Of a DNA stretch of 64,000 nucleotides, positions 41,401 through 53,967 are shown piece by piece (positions within the stretch are counted from its first letter, which is position 1; each line of letters begins with the position of its first letter). The DNA lies in contig JADNYJ010000002.1 in assembly GCA_015501075.1 (NCBI GenBank), forward strand, positions 496,001 to 560,000, given 5' to 3'. Position numbers and translations under genes: made by a program. A model generated the notes under the pieces. The model did no database searches and was not told where the DNA came from. It saw nothing but the letters and a program-made list of their open reading frames with translations. The DNA is from Gymnopilus junonius (taxonomy: Eukaryota; Basidiomycota; Agaricomycetes; Agaricales; Galerinaceae).

Positions 41401-44400
41401 AAGAATCCCAATACTGAAATCGAATTAGTGGGGAAAAGTTTGAAAATCAATAAAAATATAGGCAAGTATTTTCTGTTATCTCTTGCTTGCTTTCGCTCAT
41501 CAGATAAATAGGCATTTTCATTACCACCAATCCGAACTACGCTGGGCGGTCTCAATTGCCTCCCAATCTTACAAAGTTGTTTAGACCGTAAGTGACTCTG
41601 TCAAATAGTAACTGTAGATGTTCATTTTCTTTAGTATGGCCATGACCCGTCCTGATCGAGAACTCATCGCACAAGTCATGTTGTTTTCTCAGGGCTTCCG
41701 AACCGCGGAATCTCTTGCCTCAAAGATCGTTCCATTCTTCAACTTATGCGACGAACAGCTTTCTCCGCAACCTCACTACGACTTCGGTCTTCGTGCCTTG
41801 AAAGCCGTACTTGCTAGTGCTGGTATTTTGAAACGAGAAAGACTCCAGAACTCCCGTCTGGAATCAGAAAGTGATAGCAGTGTCCCTGATCTGTCTGATA
41901 ATGTATCCGAGCAAATCATTCTCATTCAAAGCGTCACAGAAACAATTGTGCCTAAGCTCGTCGCAGACGATGTACCACTTTTGACGAGGTAGGTAATCTT
42001 ATCTTTCATATTTGCATCTGCTCATGTGGACTTTAGTCTGCTCGCTGACGTCTTCCCTGGCGTTGATTATCTTCCTGTGGATCTGCATGCTTTGCGGGAA
42101 TACATTATGCAAGTTTGTTCTGAAAGGCGTCTAGTTGCTGGAGAGCTCTGGGTTGCCAAGATTCTTCAATTATACCAGATTCAGAAAATCCAGCATGGGT
42201 TGATGATGGTCGGACCCTCTGGCAGTGGAAAGACTAACGCTTGGCAGGTCCTCCTTTCTGCGCTCGAGCGTCTCGACGGCATAGAAGGCGTATCTTACGT
42301 GATAGACCCGAAAGCCATACACAAAGATGCCCTCTACGGCACCCTAGATCAAACGACGAGGGAATGGACGGATGGACTATTCACTCACGTATTACGTAAA
42401 ATTGTAGACGACGTACGCGGAGAGAGTGGAAAACGACATTGGATTATCTTCGATGGTGATGTTGATCCAGAATGGGTTGAAAATTTGAATAGGTATGATT
42501 CAAGCACGCTCCTCTAGCAAACTTCTTTTTGACGAATGATTTGCAGCGTCTTGGACGACAACAAACTATTGACGTTACCGAATGGAGAACGCCTCAACCT
42601 TCCCCCTAACGTGCGCATCATGTTCGAGGTCGAACATCTCAAGTACGCGACGCTAGCAACTGTGAGCCGCTGCGGAATGATTTGGTTCAGTGAGGACGTC
42701 GTAGAGCCTCAAATGATTTATCGCAACTATCTCCAAACTTTGTCCACCGTCCCTCTAGATGCTGATGACGAGGACGCTGGCGACATCCTTGGCCGACGAG
42801 CTGATGCGATATCTGATTCTTCTGCTAATCTTGAGACCCAGAAACAAATGGCCACTATATTGGAGCGTTACTTCGCTGACGGCGATCTTGTCAGTTCCGC
42901 ATTGACATACGCCGAGTCCATTGAGCATATTATGGACTTCACCGTCACACGTGCTCTTAACACCCTGTTCTCTCTACTCAATAAGACAGTTCGGAACGTT
43001 ATCGAGTATAACTTGCAACACCCGGACTTCCCACTGTCGGCCGACCGCGTTGAACAATACATAACGAAACGCTTGCTTATCAATATAATTTGGGCATTCT
43101 CTGGCGATGCCAAGCTAAACCTTCGTGCAGATATGGGGGAATTTTTGCGAAAGCAGACTGGCATTGACCTGCCAATGATGGCGCCCGGCAGCTCTTTGAT
43201 TGATTTTGACGTACAAGTTTCAAGTGGTGAATGGATAGCTTGGCAATCCAGAGTGCCTCAAATTGAAATAGAAGCCCACTCCTTGACTGCTTCTGATGTT
43301 GTTGTACCGACAATGGATACAGTACGCCATGAAGAAGTGCTATATTCTTGGCTTTCGGAACATAAGCCTCTCATGCTTTGTGGGCCGCCTGGATCTGGAA
43401 AAACAATGACACTATTTAGCGCCTTGCGCAAGTTACCTGACATGGAAGTTGTGGGCCTGAACTTTTCCAGCGCAACAACTCCTGAACTAATCCTCAAGAC
43501 ATTCGAGCAGTACTGCGAATATCGGAAAACTCCCAATGGAGTCATCCTAGCACCAGTACAGATTGGGCGCTGGCTTGTACTATTCTGTGATGAGATAAAC
43601 TTGCCTGCAGCTGATAAATACGGCACTCAAAGAGTTATTTCCTTCATCCGCCAATTAGTTGAAAGTGGAGGTTATTGGCGTGCCAGCGATATGGCGTGGG
43701 TGAAGCTCGAGCGTATACAGTTCGTTGGTGCATGCAATCCACCCACGGATCCTGGTCGAGTCCCTCTCAGTCATCGCTTCTTGCGTCATGCCCCCTTGGT
43801 AATGGTTGATTATCCAGGAGAAGTTTCTTTGAAACAAATTTATGGCACATACAATCGTGCTCTACTCAAGGTCGTCCCAAACCTCAGGGCATATGCAGAA
43901 CCGCTGACCGATGCCATGGTCTATTTTTATCTCGCCTCACAAAAAAGATTTACAACAGATATTCAAGCGCACTATGTTTACAGCCCCCGCGAGTTAACAC
44001 GTTGGGTAAGGGGCATTTATGAAGCAATTCGTCCTCTCGAAATATTATCCGTGGAGGGCCTTGTCCGTGTTTGGGCACATGAAGCGCTTCGTCTTTTCCA
44101 GGATCGTCTGGTCACAGAAGAGGAGCGGAACTGGACCGACGAAAATATCGACGCCGCAGCTATGGAACATTTCCCTACAATCAATCGCGAAGAAGCACTT
44201 GCTCGCCCGATCTTATATTCAAACTGGACCTCCAAGAACTACATTCCTGTTGACCGAGAGACTTTGAGGGAATACACCAAAGCCCGTTTGCGTGTGTTTT
44301 ATGAAGAGGAATTGGATGTGCCCCTCGTTCTTTTCAACGACGTCCTCGATCATGTTCTCCGCATAGACAGGGTGTTTCGACAAATTCAAGGACACCTTCT

Positions 44401-47400
44401 TCTCATTGGTGTCAGTGGTAGCGGCAAAGTGAGAGTCACGGATTCGTATAATGTTAATGCTTGCTGATCAACTCTATACAGACGACCTTATCTCGATTTG
44501 TGGCATGGATGAATGGCCTAAGCATATTTCAAATCAAAGTCTCCAATAAGTACACCGGAGATGACTTTGATGAGGACCTTCGCTCAGTTCTTCGTCGTGC
44601 AGGTTGCAAAGGCGAGAAAATCTGCTTCATCATGGATGAATCCAATGTCCTAGATTCCGGTTTCTTGGAAAGGATGAATACCCTTTTAGCCAATGCTGAA
44701 GTTCCAGGTTTGTTCGAAGGTGACGAGCATGCAGCATTAATGACCGCATGCAAAGAAGGCTCTCAACGAGACGGTTTGATGCTCGATTCCCCTGAAGAAC
44801 TTTACCGTTGGTTTACGCAACAGGTAGCAAAGAATCTTCACGTTGTCTTCACTATGAATCCCCCCGCGAACGGGCTTGCGTCAAGAGCGGCGACTTCTCC
44901 TGCTCTGTTCAACCGTTGCGTCTTGGATTGGTTTGGGGATTGGTCAGATCAGGCATTCTATCAAGTCGGCATGGAATTCACCCACACGCTGGACCTTGAC
45001 TTGCAATCTTACACCCCACCTGCCCATTTCCCTGTCGCGTATCGAGGATTATCATTACCTCCCCTTCACCGTACTGCAGTCATCAATGCTCTCGTCCATG
45101 TCCATCTATCACTTCACCAGATCAACCAGCGACTAAGTCGCAGGCAGGGCCGATACAACTACGTCACTCCCCGGCATTATCTTGACTTGTAAGCGCTCAT
45201 TTTTAATGCCCAAATACAATAGCTGACAGTTTTAGTATCAACCACTATGTACGTCTCTATACCGAGAAAAGAGATGAACTCGAAGAACAGCAACGTCACC
45301 TTCATGTGGGTCTTGATAAGTTGAAGGACACCGTTACACAGGTAGAAGAACTCAGAAAGAGTCTCGCGATCAAGCGCTCTCAGCTCGAAGCAAAATCTGC
45401 GGAAGCTAACGAAAAATTGAAGCGCATGGTTGCCGACCAACAAGAGGCAGAGCAGAAGAAGGCAGCGTCAATACAAATTCAGGCTGAACTAGCGGAACAG
45501 GATCGCCACATAGAGGAACGGCGTTCGATTGTCATGGCTGATCTTGCAGATGCCGAACCTGCAGTGCTTGATGCCCAAGCGGCAGTCAGCAATATAAAGA
45601 AACAACATTTACAGGAGGTGCGGACTATGGCAAATCCACCGGAGGCCGTCAAGCTTGCCATGGAATCTGTATGCACAATTTTAGGACACAAGATCGACAG
45701 TTGGCGTACTGTCCAAGGAATCATTCGCCGAGAGGATTTCATCCAACGTATTGTCGGCTTTGACACCACTACCCAAATGACGAAGAGTCTTCGTGACATC
45801 ATGAAAAAAGAATTCCTTAGTCGGCCGTCCTATAATTTCGAGACAGTACAACGAGCCAGCAGAGCCTGCGGTCCCCTTGTTAAATGGGCTTTGGCCCAGG
45901 TACGGTTTTCTGAGATATTAGATAAAGTCGAGCCACTCCGGAATGAAGTACAATCTCTGGAGAAGCAGGCAGAAACCACCAAGAAACAGGCTCAGGCAAT
46001 GGTGCAAATGATTGCCCAATTGGAATCCAAGATCGAGAAATACAAGGAAGAGTATGCTCGACTGATCAGTGAAACACAAGCTATCAAGTCGGAAATGGAG
46101 AGGGTCCAGGGCAAGGTCGATCGCAGTATGAAGCTGCTCGAGAGTTTGTCTTCAGAACGTAGTAGATGGGAATCTGGAAGCCGGACCTTTGAGGCCGAAA
46201 TGAGCACCATCGTGGGCGATGTCCTTCTATCAGCAGCGTTCTTGGCTTATGGTGGATTTTTCGATCAACACTACCGAGAGGTTATGTGGCAAGAATGGTC
46301 AGCTCATTTGACGGAAGCCAATGTTAAATTCAAAAACGAACTTTCCTTGACCGAATATCTATCTACTGCGGATGACAGGCTCAGTTGGCAATCAAAATCA
46401 TTGCCCTCCGACAATCTAACTACAGAGAATGCGATCATGCTCAAACGTTTCAATCGGTATCCCCTCATTATTGATCCGACTGGGCAAGCGACCACATTCC
46501 TTCTCAATGAGTATAAAGAGCGAAAAATCACTGTCACAAGTTTCTTGGACGAATCGTTCCTCAAAGTGCTCGAAAGTGCCCTCCGCTTCGGAAACCCTCT
46601 TCTTATCCAAGATGTCGAGCATCTTGATCCCATTCTGAATGCCGTCCTTAACAAGGAAATTAGAAGGACAGGAGGACGGGTCTTGATACGTTTAGGCAAT
46701 CAGGATATCGATTTCTCACCCTCTTTCACGATGTTCTTGTCCACTCGTGATCCATCCGTCGAATTTTCGCCCGACATCTGCAGTCGAGTGACTTTCGTCA
46801 ACTTTACGATGACAAGGAGCAGTCTACAAAGCCAATCTCTCGACCAAGTACTGAAGGTTGAACGACCGGACACAGAGAGGAAACGGACAGATCTTATGAA
46901 AGTCCAAGGAGAGTTCCGCCTTCGCCTTCGCACCCTTGAAAAACTTCTTTTGCAAGCTCTGAATGAATCATCCGGGAATATATTGGATGATGATAAAGTC
47001 ATAGATACCCTCGAAACTTTAAAACGAGAAGCAGCAGAGATTACTCAGAAAGTAGAAGAAACAGATCTGGTCATGAGAGAAGTAGAGCAAGTCACGGCAG
47101 AATATTTGCCATTGGCTCAAGCTTGTAGTTCAGTGTTTTTCGTCCTGGAACAGCTGAACTTGGTCAACCATTTCTATCAATTTTCCCTTCGCTTCTTCCT
47201 CGACATCTTTGACTACGTTCTTCATCACAACCCGAACTTGAAGGGAGTGATAGACCATAGTTTGCGGCGCGACATTTTGCTCAAGGACCTTTTCTTAGTA
47301 GTGTACAAGCGGACCTCTCGTGCGTTGCTCTATCGTGATCACCTGATGTTGGCCATGCTCCTTGCCCAAGTCAAGCTCCGTGGAGTTGAAGATATAGGAG

Positions 47401-49861
47401 ATGAAATGGAGTTTTTGTTGGAAAGCGGAGATGGGCTGGCCTCAGGTACCACTGCTTCAGTGCAGGGCAAAGAACACCCTTTACTGTCAGCAGATCAAGT
47501 CCACCGCCTTCAAAACTTCTCCAAGCAGCCTGTGTTCAGGCCCGTCGAGGCTCACATAGCAAGCCATGAAGCGGAATGGGCATCTTTCCTCGAATCTGGC
47601 AATCCAGAACTCTCTATCCCTATGCCGTGGGAGCCTGCATCCCGTATGTTTTCTTCTCTTTTGTGTTCTATTTTGACGTCGTCTAATATCTACCGCTTAC
47701 AGCTGCTGTTGAGGCTATCCGCGCTCTTCTCATCATCAAATGCTTCAGGCCGGATCGGCTGCTACAGTCTACCGCTTTAGTCGTTCGAGCTGTCTTTGAG
47801 ACAGATATCTCGTCCGAAGCACTGTACGATCTCAATTCCTTGGTGGCTGACGAAGTTATCTCCTCAACCCCAGTCGCACTGGTATCAGTACCCGGTTACG
47901 ATGCCAGCTATCGTGTCGAGAACCTCATCAAGAACACAGGAACTCGCTCTAATTCTGTGGCTATGGGATCCCAAGAAGGATTTACTTTGGCAGATCAAGC
48001 TATCGCCGCCGCTTCCCGGCAAGGAACATGGGTTCTCCTAAAGAACGTCCACCTTGCACCTTCTTGGCTCGGGCAACTTGAGAAGAAGATGCAAACTCTG
48101 AATCCGCATCGCAGCTTCCGACTTTTCCTGACAATGGAGGCCAATCCTTCAATTCCCGTAAACATTTTGCGCCAGTCTCGACTTATAATGAATGAGCCTC
48201 CTCCCGGCGTTAAGGCAAATCTCCTTGACTCCTTACAAAGTATTTCTCCACAGCGTCTGTCGCAAGGACCAGCAGAAAAAGTGCGCCTCTACTTCTTATT
48301 GGCCTGGTTCCATGCCGTAGTGCAAGAACGTCTGCGTTATGTGCCGCTTGGTTGGAGCAAATCCTATGATTTCAACGACTCTGACATGGCATCTGCATTT
48401 GGTACAATTGACACGTGGCTAAACAGTATTTCAAGAGGGAGGACAAACGTAGACCCCGCGACGATTCCTTGGGATGCTCTGCGCACTTTGATCAAACAAT
48501 CTGTATACGGCGGCCGAGTTGACAGTGATTTCGACCAAAGAATTCTCGACTCATTCGTTGACAGCTTGTTTACTCCCAAAGCATACAATGTCGACTTTGA
48601 CCTTGTGCCGAGTCTGGCTGGAAATCGGGTGTTGCCATCACCAGATGGCACCAAACTAGAGCATTTCTTAACTTGGGTGCAAACTCTGCCCGACCGTGAA
48701 CCCCCGTCTTGGTTGAGTCTTCCGCCTACAGCTGAACGTGTCATTGCTGTTGCTCAGGGTACGTTTACCCCTCTTCCACGATTTTTTTCTCGCTGACATA
48801 AATTATAAGGCAATGAACTCCTTGGGAAACTCAGAAAGATGAGAATGTTAGCAGACGATGATGATGAACTGGCTGCTGCGTCGACATCCAAGTCTGGGTC
48901 TTCGCAACAACCCGCTTGGATGAGATCTTTGCTGGAGCGCTGCCGCGAATGGCTTGAACAACTTCCCAAAGTACGAGCCTCAAACTTTCTTGAGAGAATC
49001 CAACTGATTCAAAATTTCAGAAATTCAATACGCTAGCGACGCAATCGGCAGATCATCAAGATCCTCTGTACCGTTTGTTCGCCAGGGAGGGACATATAGG
49101 TCGTAAACTTTTGGAAAACATCCGGAAGGACCTTGAAGATGTTGTGCAGGTCTGCCTTGGAGAACTCAAGCAAACTAACCACCTTCGAACTCTGATGAGT
49201 TCATTGACCAAAGGTATGCATTCATCGTTTTACTATAGCGAGATATATCTAATTCTGCCAACTGCAGGCTCGATACCAGATCATTGGCGAAGGTACAAAG
49301 TCAACAAATCGATGGCTGTTTCTGCTTGGATACCCAACTTTGCGAGTCGCTTGTCACAGCTTGACCGTGTCGCCACACTGGATAACCTGAATAATATGGA
49401 AGTGTGGCTTGGTGGACTCTTTTTCCCGGAAGCGTACATCACAGCGACTCGCCAAGCCGTCGCTCATCGTAAGAAGTGGAGTTTGGAGACACTCCATCTG
49501 CGGCTCGACATTGAACGTGTCAATGACCCTCAAGCGTTCGTTGTTGATGGTCAGTGTTTAATTCAAAAGTCCTTGCTCAACCTTCCCTAAATTGGTCTTA
49601 CTTCTCCTAGGCTTGGTTCTGGAAGGTGCATCGTGGGCGGATGACCAATTAGTCTTGAATGATGGGGAAAGTGTGCGACTTAACCCCTCTCAAGTCAGAT
49701 GGGTCCAAGCAGACGAATCATCGCAGGAAGGCATGGTCAACCTGCCCGTATACCTCAATGACGATCGCAGTGACGTTTTGTTCACCGTGGATTTACCCTT
49801 CGATAGAGCAGCAAGCGAATTGGTGTCTACACGTGCCGTTTGCTTGACTGCCGGAGGTTAA
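38451..49861 (+). CDS. dhc2: Cytoplasmic dynein heavy chain, linker and motor half (Dhc2 type)
   Basis: Minus-end microtubule motor for nuclear migration. 21 exons: 38451-38456, 38506-38752, 38809-39377, 39425-39509, 39571-39665, 39719-39798, 39852-39865, 39914-39959, 40011-41120, 41174-41461, 41512-41587, 41635-41988, 42037-42492, 42547-44428, 44482-45188, 45236-47643, 47703-48758, 48810-48970, 49021-49213, 49268-49549, 49611-49861; about 3454 aa. It starts [10 protein letters not shown] and lacks the ~1000-residue dimerisation tail. Linker ([37 protein letters not shown]), then four P-loops: GPAGTGKTE (AAA1), GPSGSGKT (AAA2), GPPGSGKT (AAA3), GVSGSGK-T (AAA4, split by intron 44429-44481). 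Stalk coiled coils flank the microtubule-binding domain (45306-46200); AAA5-6 and the C-terminal domain follow. One extra T near 39371 is the only frame break in 10.4 kb. Confidence 0.96.
41462..41511 (+). other. GC-AG intron in dhc2
   Basis: A 50-nt intron with donor TAG|GCAAGT and acceptor AATAG. Removal gives [16 protein letters not shown], the AAA1 sensor-I segment conserved in all dyneins. This leaves little doubt about the splice. Confidence 0.85.
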
Positions 49862-50027
49862 ACGCCTTTCAATAATTTACCACATAATACTTTTCTTGGA
49901 ATAATGCTCTCTTTGGTCGGATGTTTTTGCCTCTAGATATATTGTAGTAATTCATATGTTTCTATACCACATAAACCCTTGTATATTTGTATTTTTGACG
50001 ACAATTCATGACATCCTAGCTGATATT

Positions 50028-51215
50028 TTATTGCACGGTGCTTGGGCCTGTGATCTGTAAAACTTTCCAGTCTATCGAGATGCCGAATTGTTGGAAGATC
50101 TTGCGAGCATCCTCAGCTATTGCTTCGAATCCCGAAGTGGCCAGAGCAAGGATTGTAGGGCCTGCACCTGAAAGACAGATACCCAAAAGTCCAGGGTGCG
50201 AGGAGGGAGTGATGTTGTTTGTCACTTCTGGTAGACCGGGAATCTGAAACAACGATTATTATGCTGGAGGGATTGAAAAAAAAAAAAACAATTATACATA
50301 CCAGAGACTTTCGGTACGGCTGGTGGACACGGTCTTTCATAGCCTCGTAGATCAGACCTGGATCTGGGGGTGTTTGACCGAGAGCGGTAGTAAGGACAGC
50401 CAGCCGCTGTAGGTTGAAGACCTATAACCAAAAAAAAAATTTTTTTTGGGTTCAAAAACACGACAACACGACTCGGAACGGCAAGTCCTCACCAGGTCTT
50501 TACGGGAATAGTGGGTCGGCAGAACCTCTCGCGCTTTTGCCGTGCTGAGCTCAAACCTGGGAATTATAGCAACCGCTCTTATGCTCTCCGACCAGTTGAA
50601 GCGTATGTAGTGTCCGATCCCAAATGGAGGCACCGGTGGGTTCAAACCCCAATCTTGGCCTGCGTCTGGAGGATATTCTGGTAGGACCTCGCTGAGGGGT
50701 ACACTGGCGGCCTCGCTTGCCTGCTCGTCCAGTTCTTTGAGGTAAGACCCGACGAACCCGCCGACGAGAGCAGCCGTGACGTTATCGGGATGTCGCTCGA
50801 CCATCAGCGCGAAATCCAACAGGCGTTCAGTTGGGAGGGATAGATTGCCAACGGCGTTGCCGAGCAGGACGCCAGCGATGACCGCTGCGCCTGAGGAGCC
50901 CAGTCCGCGACCAAAGGGGATCTCGTTGTTGACGCGGAGGACGAGATGGGAGGGGAAAAGGTGGATTTGGTGGCATCGGAGGACGTAGAGCGCGACGCGG
51001 GTGGTGAGGTTTTTGTAGGCGTTGAGGGGGACCTCGTCGGCACCTTCACCGGTGTAGGTGATGGATGGATGGACATATTCGGACGAGGGCGGTGTGAGAG
51101 GGTACTCTACGGAAAGGGTGAGATGCAGCGAAAGAGAAAGACCAACGACATCGAACCCCGGTCCGATATTTGCAGAGGTCGCTGGCACACGGATGGTGAA
51201 GGAGCGTAGAGACAT
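50028..51215 (-). CDS. THR1: Homoserine kinase
   Basis: Phosphorylates homoserine in threonine synthesis; GHMP kinase fold. Exons 51215-50493, 50421-50302 and 50243-50028 give 352 aa. FTIRVPATSANIGPGFDVVG at the N-terminus, ATP-binding loop FGRGLGSSGAAVIAG, HPDNVTAALVGGFVGSY, and C-terminal GLLGICLSGAGPTILAL. Length fits the yeast enzyme. Clean reading frame, convergent with dhc2 (166 bp between stops). Confidence 0.95.
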
Positions 51216-51346
51216 TGCTCGACCTCTGTCGGCTTTTTTCGCTCTTTTCGTAAAATCGGACCGAATATGGCAAAAAAAAAATGCTTCATGGTAATAATAA
51301 AACTTGGACGAGATTAAGCTACAATATCAACATCTAACTAGAAAGG

Positions 51347-53287
51347 CTATCTCGCAGGCTGCGTCTGCACTGGATATGGGCTGTAGTAGGGTGTAGGTGA
51401 CCCATTCGTCGTCGCAGCATTCCTCACGTACGTGGGCACAACGCCCGTCGGCTGCGCATAGGCACTCGAGGCAGCCGCGACCGTGTTCGCTATCGCCGGT
51501 GACCGTATGTTGGGTGCAGGAGTGGTGCCAGCTGCCGTAGCGGTGTTGAAAAAGGCGTTGTAGGTGGTTGGCGTGGCAGCTACAGGCTGAGGTGTTCCCC
51601 TGCCGGAACCGCCGGCAGCAGGTTGTAATGTTGGATACTGACCGTACCATGCGGAATAAGCGCCGCCATAAGGCTGTTGTTGACTGGTGGTAGCAGTAGC
51701 CGCACCATAGGGTTGCTGGTTGCTGGTACCGGTGGCGTAGCCCGGGGGATAATAGGCTTGCTGCTGAACGGTAGCGGTGGGCATACCATAGGTCTGGTAA
51801 TAAGAAGGTGCTTGGCCAGGTTTGTAAGGGGTGTATGAAGCAGCTTGAGGTTGGCGATACGCTTGCTGCTGCTGTTGGCCGTAAGAATATGAATAGGCGG
51901 AAAAGGAATTGGGGGCAACTGTGGTAGGTGTTGCAGGCGTACTGGTGGGGGCAGGAGCGGGTGTAGCAGCAGCACCTGGACGGACTTTTACTGTCGAGTC
52001 ATCGTGTAGGGCGGTGGTACGACCGGCAGGGAGCGTGCCATACCAACCTGGAGAGGGTTCGAGGGCAAGGGTGCGGTGTAGTTTATGAAGAATGGATGGA
52101 GGAGGTACGAGGGCAGACTGGTCTTGGGATGATGATCGAGGACGTAAGGAGGTAAGGAGGGTCAAAGAATCGAGGATTGCTTGAGCTATGTATAACAAAG
52201 AGGGATCAGCATGAATGATACATGAATGGAGAAGGGGCAGGGCATACCTGTATCCCATTCTTCAGAACCTTCCTGAGCAAAGCTGGTTGGATGTTTGGTA
52301 ATGCGTGATACTGAAGCTCTTCTAGTCGCTGGAGAGCACGTTGGTTTTGATGGAGCAAGTCTTGGACAGACTGTTCTAGTTGGAAACTGTTGAGGGCGGC
52401 GTTGATAGCATCAATATCCTCGGGTGGCAGTAGGCCGTCGAGTTGGAGATCAGGCGGGGGCTGGGCCTCCGGTCCATCTGACTGTTGGGAGACTGTAAGG
52501 ATAGAACCCGTGCCTTCTAGACGCTCCCTGGCAAGAGCGTGTTTGAGACGGAGCTTCTCCTCGCGGTGCCACAAGACCTGGCCAAGCTGGTTCCTGCCGA
52601 CAAGCTCGCCGTCTTGGTCGAAAGAGGGGGCGAAGCTGGCAAAGGGACCATAGTCAAGAAAGGCGGCGGATGTGAGTCTCCTCGGCTGGGGGAGGATTGG
52701 CTTTTTTAGGACGAGGGCTTTTTGGAGTAGGAGGCGAGGGTGGGGAGAGAGATTTGAGAGGAAGAGGGCGCAGGCAGAACAGCGACAAGCTCTGCATGGG
52801 CGGTGTCTACATTTTCGGGCAAGGAGGCGGCATGGGCGACGGAGGACCAGTAGTCGCCGGAGGGCAGGTGCTGGACAAGGGCGAGGGCCGGAGGGGGTCT
52901 CGGGGGAGAGGCGGGCGGCGAGGGGAGGGCGGCGGGCTGGTGGAGGAGATCCGGGGAAGGGGAGAGCTGGTCGAGGAGGGAGAGGGCGAGATTGCAGAAG
53001 CGGAGCTGCTCGGCGGCGGTCGGGGAGAGTCTGGCGCGGGGGAGGGCAGAGAGAGGCCGGAGATGGCTGATGGCGGCGGTGAGGAGGGACAGCGGGGAGG
53101 GCGTGTCGAGAAGGACGCGGATGGATGCAGACTGGTCCGAGTGTGGCAGGGGAAAGATGCGGTCGAGCAGACCGAGCGAGTCCTCGGACTCGAGAATAGG
53201 CAGCAGGGCCCGGCCGTCCACCAGTCGCTCCTCAGTCCGCTTTCTTTTCGCGTCGTGAGTCCATGACCGCGTCGCGCGTGCCATCAT
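51347..53287 (-). CDS. Uncharacterised conserved protein with Q/P/Y-rich tail
   Basis: Starts MMARATRSWTHDAKRKRTEE (ATG 53287-53285). The ordered N-terminal region contains RLVDGRALLPILESEDSLGL and HSDQSASIRVLLDTPSPLSLL. A second ordered part (AAFLDYGPFASFAPSFDQDG, HREEKLRLKHALARERL, LLPPEDIDAINAALNSFQLE, coiled-coil QRALQRLEELQYHALPNIQP) leads into a low-complexity tail rich in Gln, Pro, Tyr and Ala (SYGQQQQQAYRQPQ). Intron 52196-52247. Two one-base frame breaks: an A-run at about 52719 and the donor at 52247. I do not recognise the family. The Y/Q-rich tail and charged core would suit a nuclear chromatin or transcription factor, but this is a guess. Confidence 0.65.
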
Positions 53288-53339
53288 GACATCCAGGAGC
53301 AAAACGGTTTCAAACTCCGCTCCTTCCACCACCACCACC
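53288..53339. promoter_or_regulatory. 52-bp divergent intergenic region
   Basis: The start codons of the Q/P/Y-rich protein and mL43 are 52 bp apart, too little for two separate promoters, so transcription start regions must overlap. In-frame upstream ATGs (53286 on the + strand) could move either start and make the genes overlap. Confidence 0.5.
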
Positions 53340-53814
53340 ATGCGCGGTCTCCTCAGAGCCTCTCTGCGCTCCCGCCCTGCAAACGGCCACTCTGCCTATC
53401 TGCCCCAGATACGCAAGCTCGTCTTCGAGTACTGCGACAAGTGGCCCACTTCCGCCACCACCCGTGCCTACATCGACTCCCACATCACCTCCCTTGCCGC
53501 ATCCAACCCCCACGTCGAGATCGTCGTCAAGCAGAGGAATCAAAATGAGCCCATCGTTCGTGGCTTCTATGGTCCGTCTCTTCTTCTTCTTCTTCTTCAC
53601 CTTTTTTCACCTCTTTTTAACTTCAGTCAACAACCGGGACAAGGTCATTCCCCTCAAGTCTCTCGAGATCACCGCTATCCAGCAGAAAGTCCAACTGCTT
53701 CTCGACTCTTCCGGTGCAAAAATTGTCCCCCTCAAACGCCGCACCGTAGAAAGCACAACAGAGTCTCCGAGGGGCATCTGGAGTGGCCTTCACGCTGACC
53801 GTCCCTCGTTATGA
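53340..53814 (+). CDS. MRPL51: Mitochondrial large-subunit ribosomal protein mL43
   Basis: Thioredoxin-fold protein of the mitoribosome. Exons 53340-53571 and 53627-53814 give 139 aa. MRGLLRASLRSRPANGHSAY, LPQIRKLVFEYCDKWPTSAT, ASNPHVEIVVKQRNQNEPIV, RGFYVNNRDKVIPLKSLE and SPRGIWSGLHADRP match the L51/S25/CI-B8 family. An ATG at 53286 would add 18 Ser/Thr-rich residues; I prefer 53340 because the conserved family start lies there. Confidence 0.92.
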
Positions 53815-53967
53815 CCTCCTCTTTATATCACGTGACAGTGTAATGTACATTAAGATGCGGTCTAGTTTTAATTTCATCCTCTTTCTACACGTGTAATCCG
53901 TGAGGTTCGCCAGTATGTCCTCTCCCCTTCAAAAGCCTGCCATTCTTCTTTCCTTCCATACCCCACC

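Noticed and set aside
52706..53266. Gly/Arg-rich plus-strand open frames opposite the Q/P/Y-rich protein
   Set aside because: The GC-rich region keeps all frames open; only the minus-strand frame has conserved-looking blocks and continues across the next exon.
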